From contig CM048845.1 in the NCBI GenBank assembly GCA_026545225.1, forward strand, positions 105,830,033 to 105,894,032: 64,000 nt of DNA, given 5' to 3'. How positions within the stretch are numbered: the stretch's first letter is position 1; each line of letters begins with the position of its first letter. The notes below the pieces were generated by a model, which worked only from the letters and a program-made list of their open reading frames with translations, ran no database searches and had not been told where the DNA came from. Both the position numbers and the translations under genes were made by a program. Source of the DNA: Cornus controversa (taxonomy: Eukaryota; Streptophyta; Magnoliopsida; Cornales; Cornaceae). Positions 1 through 11,089 of the stretch are shown in pieces.

Positions 1-470
1 GTCTAATTTTATATTAAAATACATCTTCAAATTCACAAAAAAAATCATCAATCTTTATTTCTCTTCCAAACACATCTTCATATATGGGTTCAATTTTGTG
101 TCTGACTTTGTTTGAGAAAGCAACACAGTCTCTCAAGCATTGCCCCTGAATTTTTAAAAGCATAAACTTAAGGGAATGTTTTCCCAGCATTATCTAATTT
201 TTCCGGCATTGTCCTTTTTTTCAGCCAAGCATATAATATTCCCGCGTCAATCATTTGGCTATCCCTCTCTCTCTAAAACCATGTTTCCATTTTTTTCGGT
301 GCCATCCACTTTTTTTTCGGTGGCGTTGATTCATTAGGCAAATTCAAATACCAATTTTGACTACTTCTCATGGTATTTCCATTGTCTAGCAAATTCCTTT
401 GGCTGCCAAATTCACTTTATGCTAATACCCAATCATAGAGTCCGACTTTGTGGGAAATTGATAGGCTCTA
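1..470. other. Unassigned DNA, possibly interior of an old minus-strand Copia element
   Basis: No coding region is recognisable. The stretch stops where a 2.6 kb LTR begins. Beyond that LTR the sequence resumes with a primer-binding-site-like word and a Copia-type LTR on the minus strand, so this stretch may be the leader of that older element. This is inferred only from the order of the pieces. Confidence 0.3.
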
Positions 471-3068
471 TGTCACGACCTAATTTTTGACTCCAGAAAA
501 TCGAGGGTGATCATGTTACACATCATTACCTCGCATCAACAATCTCACTATGATAATATCTTGATACCAAGTTGTCACGCCCCAAAATTTAATACCCGAC
601 TAAAAGTGCAGAAATGGTGTGAGTGATCATTACAAGCAATCCATCCCCTAAGTCATTTATTCATTTAAAATCTCATAATCACGAAAGCATAATCATATAT
701 TTAAAGTATATGCCTACTTATACGAGTCAACACATGCATGTGGGTCCATCACTAGGTCATATGTGTACATGAGTTCTATCCCTTAATCTTATGCTCAGCT
801 GCCTATTACGATACATCATAATGTTCTTTACGATGCATCGTAGCCTACGATACATCGTAATTGAAATTACGATGCATCGCTAGTTACGATCCATCGTTGA
901 TCTATCGTAATATGTTGCGAAACCTACTATTTTTGGAGCTCAATTTTCTTTATTTGTTTCGATACATCGACAAAGTCATTTCGATACATCGTAGCATTTC
1001 GATGCATTGTAACAAGGGTTATAATCCATCGTAATGCCTCGACTACAGTGGCCTGTTTTGGTCAAAGTTGATCCAATGGCATCCAATTACCATTTATTTC
1101 CATACATACATCCAACATGTACACTAAACATGAAAATCCATAACCAGAACTCAATTACATCGTTGAAAACAGATCAAGTCCGGAATAAACACAAGGTATC
1201 CAAAATTTCAAAATAATAGTCATAACAACTAAAGTATCTAAGGTATATGTTCAAGTCTCATATTCAAGATTACAAAAACCAATAATTGCCTAAGACATAG
1301 CATATAGAAACATAAGTAAACGATAGTAATGAGAGGTAATTCCCACGACCCGTGCACCTTAAGCTCCATTAACGACTAATGCCTTATCTGTAAATAGTTA
1401 GGGGAGGGGGTGAGCATCAACATGCCCAGTAGAGATACCCAAACCAACTTATGCATTGACTCAACACAACCTACATGAAATGCAAGTATGACATTCCTAT
1501 ATACAATATGACATAGTTTTAATGCTCGTGAGATGCTATCATGGGATTCCTACACACTACATGGCAGACGACAATGCACATGCTCAAGGGGTTTCAATTC
1601 AACATTTAAATGGAATACATATTCAACAATGTTCATTTGAAGTAGAAGGCATGCAAGCATCAATATGAATATCAACAAGACTTAAACACCAAGTCACGTA
1701 GATACTGAAATCAATCAAGTATATGGCACATAGATTTGAAATCGTACAAAGTGGGAGTATTCGTAGAACCACCGGATAATGGCTAATTGAGCTAATTATC
1801 CAAAATATCCAACTTTACAAGTAATCAACTCGAGGGTTTAGAAGGAACTATATCTAACTTTACAAGTTACTAACTCGATGGTCTAGAAGGAACCACCTTG
1901 GCCAAGTTCTTAATTTTGCACCCTAGGAATCTATGCCCTCATTACTTTCCGACCTCCTCCCAAAATCAACAAACAATCATATAAAGTTTAAGTATAACAA
2001 CACATACAATTCCAAGCGTATCATAAGCCACTTATTTTTCATGCCAAAACATATATTTTCATGCATATAACAATGCAATAATTCCATAATCCAAGTGCAT
2101 CATAAGTCACTTATTTTTCATGCTAAAACATGTATTTCCATGCATATATCAATGCAACATTTATAGAAAATATCACTTTCATGTATTTTATCAAATATAT
2201 AAAATGCATCATATACAACATAGTCTCTACAACTATAACTCATATTAAAAGACAACATTTATCCCCAATTGCTAACACATAGGCATGTACACAATTCTCA
2301 TCATGTTCACTTTGATACACATTATACATACGAATTCAACAATAAAATCAATTAACAAGATTTAGCATAATTTAAGGACGCAAGACTCAATTCTTAACAT
2401 TCCTAAACATACTAATCAAATCAAAACACATCAATTCCTAAGGAATCGATGATAAGGCGGAGAAAATACCCCTACCTCAATTCCAAGCCAATTTCTCACC
2501 TAACTTTTTTCAAAATTAATTTTGATCGGATCAATCTCGAGCACTTAATGCGTAGATAGTTTCTCTTTTCTTAAGTGTCTTCTAATTCTCACCTTAAGCC
2601 ACTCTAATTCAATGAAAAAAAGAAGGAGATGTTATATATATATATATATATTGCTTCTCACGGCTGATACAAGAATGAGAGAATGAGAATTTGTATTCTC
2701 CTCTTTCTATTTATAAACCTAATTGTCATATTTAAAAAAACCTTCCGGGCTCGATTCTTAATTTCAGTAACTCCGATTGATTCGAAATCGATTCCGTAGC
2801 ACGTTAAATATTTTATTTATCCTACCATCCGAATTTGGTATCATTGTGACACTTTCGGATTTTTCAGACCCACGGGACCAGCATTCGGGCCTGCTCGACC
2901 CAAAAAAGTCAATTTTTGCCAAACGCTTTCAAAACTTCCCCGGACCCTTGTACAAGTTGCCAAACATGTTTTTCATGTTTAAAACACATATATAATCATT
3001 TAAAACATTTATATGACAATTAAATGAAAATAAAAGAAAACTGGCTAAAAATGACCGCAGTCCTTACA
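471..3068 (+). mobile_element. Solo-LTR-like element, Ty3/Gypsy type, 2.6 kb (copy 1)
   Basis: It begins TGTCACGACC, ends CTTACA and is flanked by CTCTA (466-470) and CTCTT (3069-3073), a near-perfect 5-bp target duplication. A second TGTCACGCCCC lies about 100 bp inside the left end. TATTTATAAACC near 2708 looks like an LTR TATA box and sets plus orientation. No gag or pol domain is visible, so it is most likely a solo LTR or a coding-free LTR derivative. The element at 28720-31351 has the same ends, the same inner TGTCAYGCCCC and a TATA box at a similar offset, so both belong to one family. They are too diverged to be recent. Confidence 0.72.
805..1034. repeat. Cluster of about ten short palindromic words inside LTR copy 1
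   Basis: The core word TACGATGCATCGTA is a perfect 14-bp palindrome at about 830-843. Variants such as TACGATACATCGTA, TTACGATCCATCGT and TTTCGATACATCGA recur every 15 to 25 bases. Spacing is irregular and some copies are degenerate. The array lies 335 to 565 bp from the left end of the LTR. Confidence 0.8.
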
Positions 3069-3079
3069 CTCTTATACCA

Positions 3080-3476
3080 TGTTAGAAATAAAGAAAGAGA
3101 ATTGATTAAATTGAATTGATTTGTGAACAATACATAAAGGCATATTTATAGGCACATAATCTTGAAAGTTAAGTAAACTTAAAAGATAAAATTTTTTATT
3201 CCTAGATGGTTTAAGAAAATGTGTAAAAAACTTATGTGATTTAAAAATATATATATTATCTGACAACAAATATAATAAGAAATATATAATCTAAGAATGA
3301 AAACCAAGAAAATTACATTGTCTTCTTCCTTCAACCTTAATTTATCCACTAGAATTTTTAATATTGTATATGAATTCACAATCGAAAAGAATAAACATAA
3401 ATATATATACACACAAATATATGTTAACACATTATTTATTGGCCTCCACGCAAACAAACACGGACAATAATCAAAC
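3080..3476 (-). mobile_element. Copia-type LTR remnant with primer-binding-site word
   Basis: Read on the minus strand, the sequence ends TCTAACA followed by TGGTATAAGAG, which resembles the usual initiator-methionine tRNA primer site TGGTATCAGAG. A TATA-like CCTATAAATATGCC lies inside at about 3140-3158. This matches a Copia LTR and the start of its leader. The far end is approximate. The Gypsy-type LTR at 471-3068 landed just beside the primer site. The element is an old, broken fossil. Confidence 0.45.
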
Positions 3477-3585
3477 AATTGTCCTTATATCAACCCCTAA
3501 AATCTAAAATAGGAAGTGTATATAAAATATAAATTCTCAATGGAAATGCACAAAGAAACGTGATCATACGCGCATATATCATATA

Positions 3586-3849
3586 CTACCTCCGTCTCAT
3601 AATTCTTGGCATGATTAGGGATTCCAACTTTTTATGGTGGAACCTACTTTTTAGTATAATAATGCATAAATTTACATATTAGTCCTTATTTAAAAGTTAG
3701 TATTATTATTATATGGTGGGTCCCACTTTTAGGATAATAGAGTTTGGAAAGGGTAGTTTAGGAATCATATAATCCATTTTAGGAAATGGACATGTATTTT
3801 GGGACATCCCAAAAAAGAATAGTGGACTAAAATTATGAGACGGAGGGAG
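3586..3849. mobile_element. Stowaway-type MITE (Tc1/mariner), 264 bp
   Basis: The terminal inverted repeats read CTACCTCCGTCTCATAATT on the left and CTCCCTCCGTCTCATAATT on the right, with TA on both sides. This is the classic Stowaway signature. There is no coding capacity. The copy is complete and its ends are well preserved. Confidence 0.88.
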
Positions 3850-4873
3850 TATATATATAAACGAGAAGAAAGAGAGAGCGCGTGACCTTAAGTCATCGTA
3901 TCCTAAAACGGTACAGTTTCTTAAAGATTATTAAATCAGTTGATGTGGTTTAATATAAGTCATTGACGAATCTTAAGTGACACATGTCAGTTTGTAAATG
4001 AATCAACTTATCAAGTCTCAATAGTAATAATCTGTATACCTTTTCTTTTGTTACTTTTCTAAAAAGAAAACCTCTCAAATCTATATAATCCTTCGAATGG
4101 TATCCCCAAATATTGCATGATCGTAAATTAGTAGTTGATAAGTTTAGTGATAGATAGTTAAATTTGAATTAAGCCCAACAGGTACTCAGAAGGAGCTTCT
4201 GGTCTGACTAGTTGGCTTGGTTGGAATTGAACTCTAAATCATTTTTCAATTGTTAATTAGACTCAATTGTTAATTGAAAGATTTTTATAAACTTGAACGG
4301 TACTTATGAAAAGATTAGATTTATTTTACTTTGATTTTTCTGATGATCAAGTATTTTAAGACAATTCAAAAAGAAAAGATGGACAACTAATATGCGACAA
4401 AGAAACTTATCATTATATATATAATCTATAAATAAATTGTAAGTTATTTTAAATAAAATATATTTAGTTTCAAACTTTTCATGACTCTTTCTTTTTTTCT
4501 TTTCTTTTTTGGAACTTTAATTAAATTTTGAAGTATATATATATTTTTTCTTCTTAGCTACATCAATTTTTTACCCTTAATTTATTAAATTAAGACGTTG
4601 ATTCAAATTTTTGATAGTTGAATCTTAAGTATATATAATTAACCACTTGTACTCCATACAACTTTTTATTAATTGAAATGACAAAATTACCAACTGTTTG
4701 TGATACTAATGTATTTTTAAAAGATAATTATGTCATTTTTTTTTTTGTTAAATAAAAAAGAAAAGTGGAGTGTAAATATAGTAACCATTATCAAAAAAAT
4801 AAAGTTTAGTTTTCAACACTTCTACATTATGTCTCTAAAAAGGTAATATAAAAGCTACATAAACCTATATATA

Positions 4874-4914
<41 letters not shown>

Positions 4915-4928
4915 GTACTACAAATTTA
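3850..4928. other. AT-rich stretch downstream of the TBL gene
   Basis: No gene is seen. It holds a dispersed repeat at about 4309-4452 and a TA microsatellite at 4877-4910 just beyond the TBL stop codon. The 3' UTR of the TBL gene must lie in its right-hand end, but no polyadenylation site can be fixed. Confidence 0.6.
4309..4452 (+). repeat. Dispersed repeat, copy 1
   Basis: About 145 bp resemble 13189-13335 in the same orientation. Shared words include GGATTTATTTT or its variants, ATTTTTCT, GACAACTAATATG and ATTATATATATAATCTATAAA. No terminal repeats or coding potential are seen, and the family is not recognised. Confidence 0.6.
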
Positions 4929-7434
4929 TCACAAATTCACAATGTAGGCAGAGAGGATTTCATTCCAAACATCTGGCACTCCCGGAAGGCACCAATGTGT
5001 GCAATCAGCATAGCTTACGGGATTGGATAATTGTTCTTTACTTAGTGGCCACCATTGCTTCTTGTAGATGGATGGATGGCCATCCTTTCTGTACTCTGTG
5101 AGTTGTGCTACATTAACAAGTTGTATCTCAACACCTTTTGTTTTCATTCTTCTAATCACTTTCTCCACAATTCGCATCATTTTGGGATCTGATCTACTTC
5201 CCCGATATCCTTCTTTCATAATTGGCTCTCTTTCGTTCATGCAATTACCATCTCTTTTCATGCCCCATTCTTCAGCCCTACAATACATACACCAATTAAT
5301 TATACACCAAAACAGTCCTTGATACCATCGTATTCATCCCCTCAAAATATATTTTCATTTGATTGATCGTTTTCAAAAACAGAGTAATAGAAAATGTTCA
5401 ATTTCAAATAAATGTCTATTTACTTGTTTGAATATTGTTGCGTTTTGAAAATCGTTTGAGAATGTAATACGAAAACTAAGCCAATTACATATGATAGAGA
5501 TAAATGCATGATTTTCATACTTGTGGTGTGTTGCGGTCATGCTAACAAAAAATAATTTAGTCTTGGTACGATTGACATGGGTATCCAACCAATCCGACCA
5601 TGTTCTAAGAACCACCTTGTACCAATGTCGCGCATTGACTTTGTTGTCGACTTTTTTAGGATTTTCGAATGATCCTGACCTAATAATTCATATACCAGAT
5701 TTTGAAATGTTAGAAAGAAGATTCAGTAAGTAATTGATAAAAATGCTTGTGAATAAGATTCAGTTAAAGGTAGGTAGCATTTGTGTACTTACGAAACTTT
5801 GAATACTGGTATTGATCTCCACCAAAGAAAGGAATTAAAGACGAGTATATCTGCATTGATCCAATGCCTTGCATGCTTTTCAATAGCATCAGTTTTAACT
5901 ATTAGATTATCTAATCGATGGTTTGATGGATCATCAGCGTTAGATTCTACTAGCAATGGAGACCAGTAAAAATCGATAGATGCATTGTATTTCTTCGTTA
6001 ATTGCAAAAACCCACAATTAGTCAATGAGTTTGCACATTACTACAAGTAAAAAAAGCACGAGACAGTAAATTAAGTAACAAATAAAAAAAATTAAAAAAG
6101 AAAACATAAAGGAAAATCATTCCCCCCACCTCAAAAAAAAAAAAAAAAATATTCATGTTGAAATGACAAAAATATACATGTATGTGTATATATATTTATA
6201 TACATGTGAGTGTATGTTTATTATTTGTATATATATTAGATTGTCTTTAAGTTATAGCATAATTTAAACTTATAGTTGCCTTATTACTGGAAAAAAAAAA
6301 ACTTACAGTGGCGTTGAAAGTGTACAAGGAGCCATTTAATTTCATGGATTTGAGTCCTCCAGGGATGGCTGACTCGATCAGGCACATCATTGAAACCCAT
6401 TGGTTTTTGTTCACTGAATCCCCAACGAACACAAGCCTCTTATCCTTTAGCCACTCCAGCAATGCTTTGGCATTGAACCTACCTTGCATTAATTAATTTC
6501 AACCATCAATCATTGTATTAATTAAACACGCACACACTCGCTAGTATAAATGTTAATACAGAAACGTAGAACACACAACCAATTGTATATGCATTAATAA
6601 TATATAATATATATCCTTGTGTGTACGTGTGTTTATATGCATGCATGAGAGAGACCTTGGGATATCACAATTTTTGGGTTGCCACCTCCAATTCTGATAC
6701 TTCAAGTCCTTCCTCCCAAACTTCTCACAAGCCAAATCAGCAGCCATGTACGGACACTGATGATCTTTGTACAAAGGGTAAGATTTGTTATCATACACCC
6801 ATTTGCCTGAAGAGAAATCACATTTCTTCAAAGAATTATTTCTACCCGTACTCTTGGGTTTCAATGAATTTCCAGAATTGTTAGGCATTGACAATGAATT
6901 TTCATTATGGTTCATAGGTGCCAATGAATTTCCAGAATTGTTTCTACCAGTACTCTTAGGTTTCAATGAATTTTCAGAATTGTTAGGCATTGACAATGAA
7001 TTTTTATTATGGTTCATAGGTGCCAATGAATTTCCAGAATTATTTCTACCAGTACTCTTGGGTTTCAATGAATTTCCAGAATTGTTAGACATCGACAATG
7101 CACTTCCGATATGGTTCATAGGTGCCAATGAAATCCCACCATTCTGATCATCCGGTTTCAATGAATTTTCATGAACATTCTTCGGTGTCAAAGAAATCCC
7201 ACCATTCCGATCATCCGGTTTCATTGGATTTGCGGAAATATTGCTAGTTTTTGAGAATGAACTAATTGCATGAATTATGGGGGTCCATAATGAAATCTCA
7301 AGTACTGTTTTGCTCTCTTTTCTGAGATAAATGGTGGCAATGACTAACACCATAACAAAGAGGACAATAAGGCAATGGAAGCTGCATCGGAATAACCCTG
7401 CCGGCCCGGCAGCTATATGGAGTTTATTTGCCAT
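4929..7434 (-). CDS. TBL: Trichome birefringence-like (TBL) polysaccharide O-acetyltransferase
   Basis: Exons on the minus strand: 7434-6656, 6478-6307, 5992-5793, 5679-5521 and 5277-4929, giving 552 residues. The protein is a type II Golgi membrane protein: a short cytosolic end, a membrane anchor at about residues 14-37, a long Asn/Ser-rich stem, the Cys-rich TBL (PMR5N) domain from residue 205, then the esterase-like domain. GDS at 279-281 and the DxxH motif (DCTHW, Asp528 and His531) are the expected catalytic residues. TBL proteins O-acetylate xylan or other wall polysaccharides; the substrate of this member cannot be read. Most family members I know are 400-500 residues, and the extra length is a 34-residue stem repeat. 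The third junction (acceptor at 5993) is the least certain. Each other exon end has a plausible GT or AG. Confidence 0.9.
6836..7140 (-). repeat. 102-bp tandem repeat inside TBL exon 1
   Basis: About three head-to-tail copies of a 102-bp unit, exactly 34 codons, encode variants of NSLKPKSTGRNNSGNSLAPM followed by NHNxNSLSMPNNSx. The period is a multiple of three, so changes in copy number keep the frame. The repeat sits between the membrane anchor and the TBL domain. Confidence 0.85.
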
Positions 7435-7496
7435 GGCTTACGTCCTCCTTTCCTTGCTGTGTCTTCTGATAATTTAATTTATGAAGGATATGTATG

Positions 7497-7510
7497 TACT
7501 ATATATGTAT
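7497..7510 (-). promoter_or_regulatory. Candidate TATA box of the TBL gene
   Basis: On the minus strand the sequence reads ACATATATAGTAC about 65-75 bp upstream of the TBL start codon. The distance fits a short 5' UTR. The surroundings are AT-rich, so a chance match is possible. Confidence 0.3.
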
Positions 7511-7752
7511 TTGGACTTTGAATATATATAATCAATCCTTAGTTGTATTGTATTAATTTAATGAGTTCATAAATGGATTAATACAGAACCAATCCTAGAA
7601 AGCAATGATAAATATTCCCGAAAAAGATATTATACTATATCAGGTCTGATCATCAATGCTAAAACTACCAAAAAGAGTAAATATTCATAAGTACTAGTCC
7701 ATTAAAGGTACTTATAATAATTCTAGACTACTTCTATATATAGTTTCTGAAC

Positions 7753-7754
<2 letters not shown>

Positions 7755-7785
<31 letters not shown>
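7755..7785. repeat. TA microsatellite
   Basis: An uninterrupted run of AT dinucleotides abuts the left terminal repeat of the MULE at 7786. It may have been the insertion target. Confidence 0.9.
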
Positions 7786-7788
<3 letters not shown>

Positions 7789-8962
7789 AGCTGATATTGG
7801 CACTCTACCAATATCCTCTGGCACTCCACTCCTATATTTTTGTAAAGTAAAATTACAAAAGTGGTCATATGTTATACCATTTTAGGTTCTTATATTTTTA
7901 GTACCCTAATTGCCCTTCTAATTTAAGACTCAATTTTAATTTTATTTTATTTTTCTTAAACAAAAGTTTTTTCAACTTTTTTACTTTAGGTTTACAATAT
8001 AACAATCCATTTATTACCACCCAAATACTATAATTTAGACATTTTTCAATTGAAACTTGCCGTTCGTGTCCTTATCCTATATAACTCAAAGAATCCAAAT
8101 TTTGAAATATTTTATTTTTACTCACCAAACATGTAATTTATTTTTCATGTGCGTTATTTATAAAATAACATAAATTAAAATTTTGAAACATACCATCAAT
8201 TTGTGAACAAACAAAATAGAAAGGAAGGAGGATAAAATAAAAAGCAAACGAAGAAAAATATCATATTAATTTTTTTATTTTTATCTTTTGAAATTTTGGT
8301 GCAAAGGCTCCTTAGTTAAATTAAGACAGCTACAATTGAAAAAATATTTTATAGAGTCATGTTTTTCTTTTTTCATCTTTTAATTTCTAAAAGTTCTCTA
8401 TTAAAATAAAAAAGATTTCCTTAGTTTTCTTAAAGAACTATATATCATAATTTTTATTCAAGTGAAATTAAACTTTCTTTTGATTTTAAATATAATTAAT
8501 TTTTTTTCAAATAGGTTTTATTCATTGATATAATGTTTGTTTCCAACTCAAATACATTTTTAATATTTCTCTAGGTAATCTATTATTAACAACTTCTTCC
8601 TAACTTATCTAATTATGTAACTTTTATTATCTGAATCAAATACATTTGATTGATACTCTCTAAATCATTATATTGAATCCTAAACTTTTTTACTTCTAAA
8701 ATAAATATTGATAAATTGATTCAACATGAAAAAATAATATTTTTAAAATCAACGAAGAAATATTTTCACACCAAAAAAGAACGTGAGAGAGAAGTTGTAA
8801 TTTGGAGTTAAGAATTCTAACATTATCAAATAAGGACAATTAGGGTATTAAAAATATAAGAATCAATATTGTATAGTAGAGGGATACCTTTGTAATTGTA
8901 CTTTACAAAAAAGTAGAAGTGGAGTGCAAGCGGATATTGGTGGAGTGCCAATATCAACTCCC
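7786..8962. mobile_element. Non-autonomous Mutator-like element (MULE) with long terminal inverted repeats, 1.2 kb
   Basis: The left end GGGAGCTGATATTGGCACTC and the reverse complement of the right end GGGAGTTGATATTGGCACTC match closely, and the similarity continues for roughly 85 bp on each side. Both flanks are TA-rich (TATATATAT and TATATGTAT), compatible with a 9-bp target duplication. The interior is AT-rich without a transposase. Long inverted repeats and about 9 bp of duplicated target point to the Mutator superfamily. Confidence 0.8.
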
Positions 8963-9978
8963 TATATGTATGCTCGAGGCTGGCAGGGACAACAACTAAT
9001 GGTGACTGGCATGCATTTGGTCGAAGCAAATTTCTATACTATTGGGTAAATTAAATAATTCAGACTATATGCAAATGGGTGACTTAGACTTCATTTGGAA
9101 ATAAAATTTTTCTTATGTATGTAAAAAGAATAAAATTTTAGTTACCTTATTATATATGTATGTATCAAACCGCGTCTGCTTCAGGGAACCAGGGAGGTCA
9201 ATGTGTTTCTTTTTCAAGTTTGAGAATTTAATTGCAACTATTGACAATTCAGAGATGCAATTTGACCTAAAATACAGGTTAAGATTGGTTAAGTTCACAT
9301 TTCGATATCAAAAATAGGATCAATTGGAATAGAAGCCTAATATTTATACACGTGTATGATTATTTTAATTTTGATGGGAATAATAATTTTTGAAAGTGGA
9401 GGTGGTGACTCCCAACACATCATATCGTGGCTCACAAAGTTTATTTTGAAAAACAGTGGCTCACTATCATTACTCTTTTGGCAGTTGATAACTGTTTTTA
9501 CTAGCTATATGCTTACATCACATTGATTAAAGATATATATAAATAGTCTTTTCCTAACCTTAAACCTTATTTATATAAACATATTAATGAAATAATTGAT
9601 AGTTCTTGTTAACATATTATATTATTACATATTTAATTAAAAATCAGAGGCAATAGAGTAAAAATCATCTGCACCACAAAAGTTAAGTTTACAACGCTTG
9701 ATTTAAACTAATTTAGTTATTATCTTTTTAGTCAATTCAACTCGTGAATTAAAATCCATTTGATTTTGCTTTACCCTCTAAACCAAAATGTAATGAAAAA
9801 AATTGGATAGAAAAGAGACAAGTAGGGATGGATGAGACATTCAAAACAGATTGTGTTCTTCTTTTTTTTTATTTAGATGGATGGAAGAGAAGAATTTGTT
9901 CGTTAGGAGAGAAAGAAAGATAAAGTTTCACTCTTTATTTGTTTGGAATGATTCAAGCAGAAGTGCGTCCAAGTTCAT
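8963..9978. other. Intergenic stretch between the TBL promoter side and the VSR duplicate
   Basis: AT-rich DNA. I see no gene, no terminal repeats and no recognised mobile element here. Confidence 0.6.
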
Positions 9979-10802
9979 ATTCTTCAGAATGTGACTCAAT
10001 TTTAGGCGTGATTAGGGATCTCTCCTTGATTATCTAATGGCATGTCCTGCGCCATGATAGCCAGAATCTGTGAATCCATCTACCTCTGCAAAATACGATC
10101 GAGTTCACAATAACTTATAACAAGTTCAACCATGTCAGCATAAACACTGATATAAGCAGACCTGTTAATGGGATTTGAACACAGTATCAGCTAGATGAAG
10201 CATAAGGATCCGATTCAAAAATCCAATAATGCATTTATTTTTTATTGAGTTTGTTAGGATGACAATTACAAGAGTAATATACCTGTATTGGATGGGGGTA
10301 TCAGAGACCGATATTCTTCAGATACTCACGAATACGTGTAATATAGTTAATAATTTTAAGATATATTTTTTTATATTTTTAACACATATTCTATACTTAA
10401 ATATAGTGCACTTTCCTTTCCATCCCCACTTTGTTTATTACATAACAATGAGAACTCCCTAATCTCCCTTTTCCACTTCCCCCCATTACTCCCATATTCC
10501 TTTCACCAAATGAAGTCTAAGTCACATTCACTCCCTCCCGGTGATTCAATTAATTTCAAAAACCTTTCACAATCCTTCAATTGAGTTCATTGAGATAATT
10601 AGAGGATCTCACTACTGCGTTTGTTATATTATTAGCCTCCTCCTCTGCTGTATAATTAAAGAACCTTTTCATTTTTCACTATGTTCATTGTGACAATTAT
10701 AGGATCTCTCCCTTTTTTTTGTTACCTTTAGTCCCTCATTCATTGTATCACTCTTGGCTCAAATCACTTCCGTTACATTTATTTGAAACATAATGGATCA
10801 AT
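9979..10802 (-). pseudogene. Duplicated copy of the VSR terminal exon and part of its last intron
   Basis: This block is homologous to 13879-14822, the last VSR exon plus adjoining intron 11 sequence. The exon-like part is at about 9998-10092. It keeps the acceptor TTTTGCAG and encodes a near copy of the VSR tail ending [17 protein letters not shown] replaces the tyrosine codon right after the first arginine, Tyr of YMPL is Asp and other residues differ, so the exon is disabled. The two blocks differ most in the middle (about 10266-10400 against 14175-14420), where one has been replaced. No upstream VSR exons accompany it. Confidence 0.85.
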
Positions 10803-10879
10803 TCATGATAAAATTTCATAATATTTAGTATTTCCCTATATATATATATATAGATAAAATTTCATGATATTTAGCATTT

Positions 10880-10882
<3 letters not shown>

Positions 10883-10923
<41 letters not shown>
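10883..10923. repeat. TA microsatellite
   Basis: An almost pure TA run next to the right edge of the VSR terminal-exon duplicate. A shorter copy of the preceding words (TTCATGATATTTAG, TTTCCC) with its own TA run lies just to the left at 10840-10852, which suggests slippage or a small local duplication. Confidence 0.85.
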
Positions 10924-10925
<2 letters not shown>

Positions 10926-11089
10926 TCCTTTGCCAATTAATCTGCACTATAACATTAATTTTGGGGAATTGCATATATGTTTCGATTTGAGGTTTGGTTG
11001 GGGTGAAGAAAAAAGATGAGCAGTGCTAATTAAAGGGTAGTATTGTTAAAATATAATTAGTTAAAATGATTATTTTATTATTTCAACAG

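Noticed and set aside
805-1034. Possible CRISPR-like repeat array
   Set aside because: Units are short, degenerate and irregularly spaced with no unique equal-length spacers, and the DNA is a plant nuclear LTR.
6621-7147. Plus-strand open frames of 87 and 120 residues
   Set aside because: They are shadows of TBL exon 1 and its 102-bp repeat on the opposite strand.
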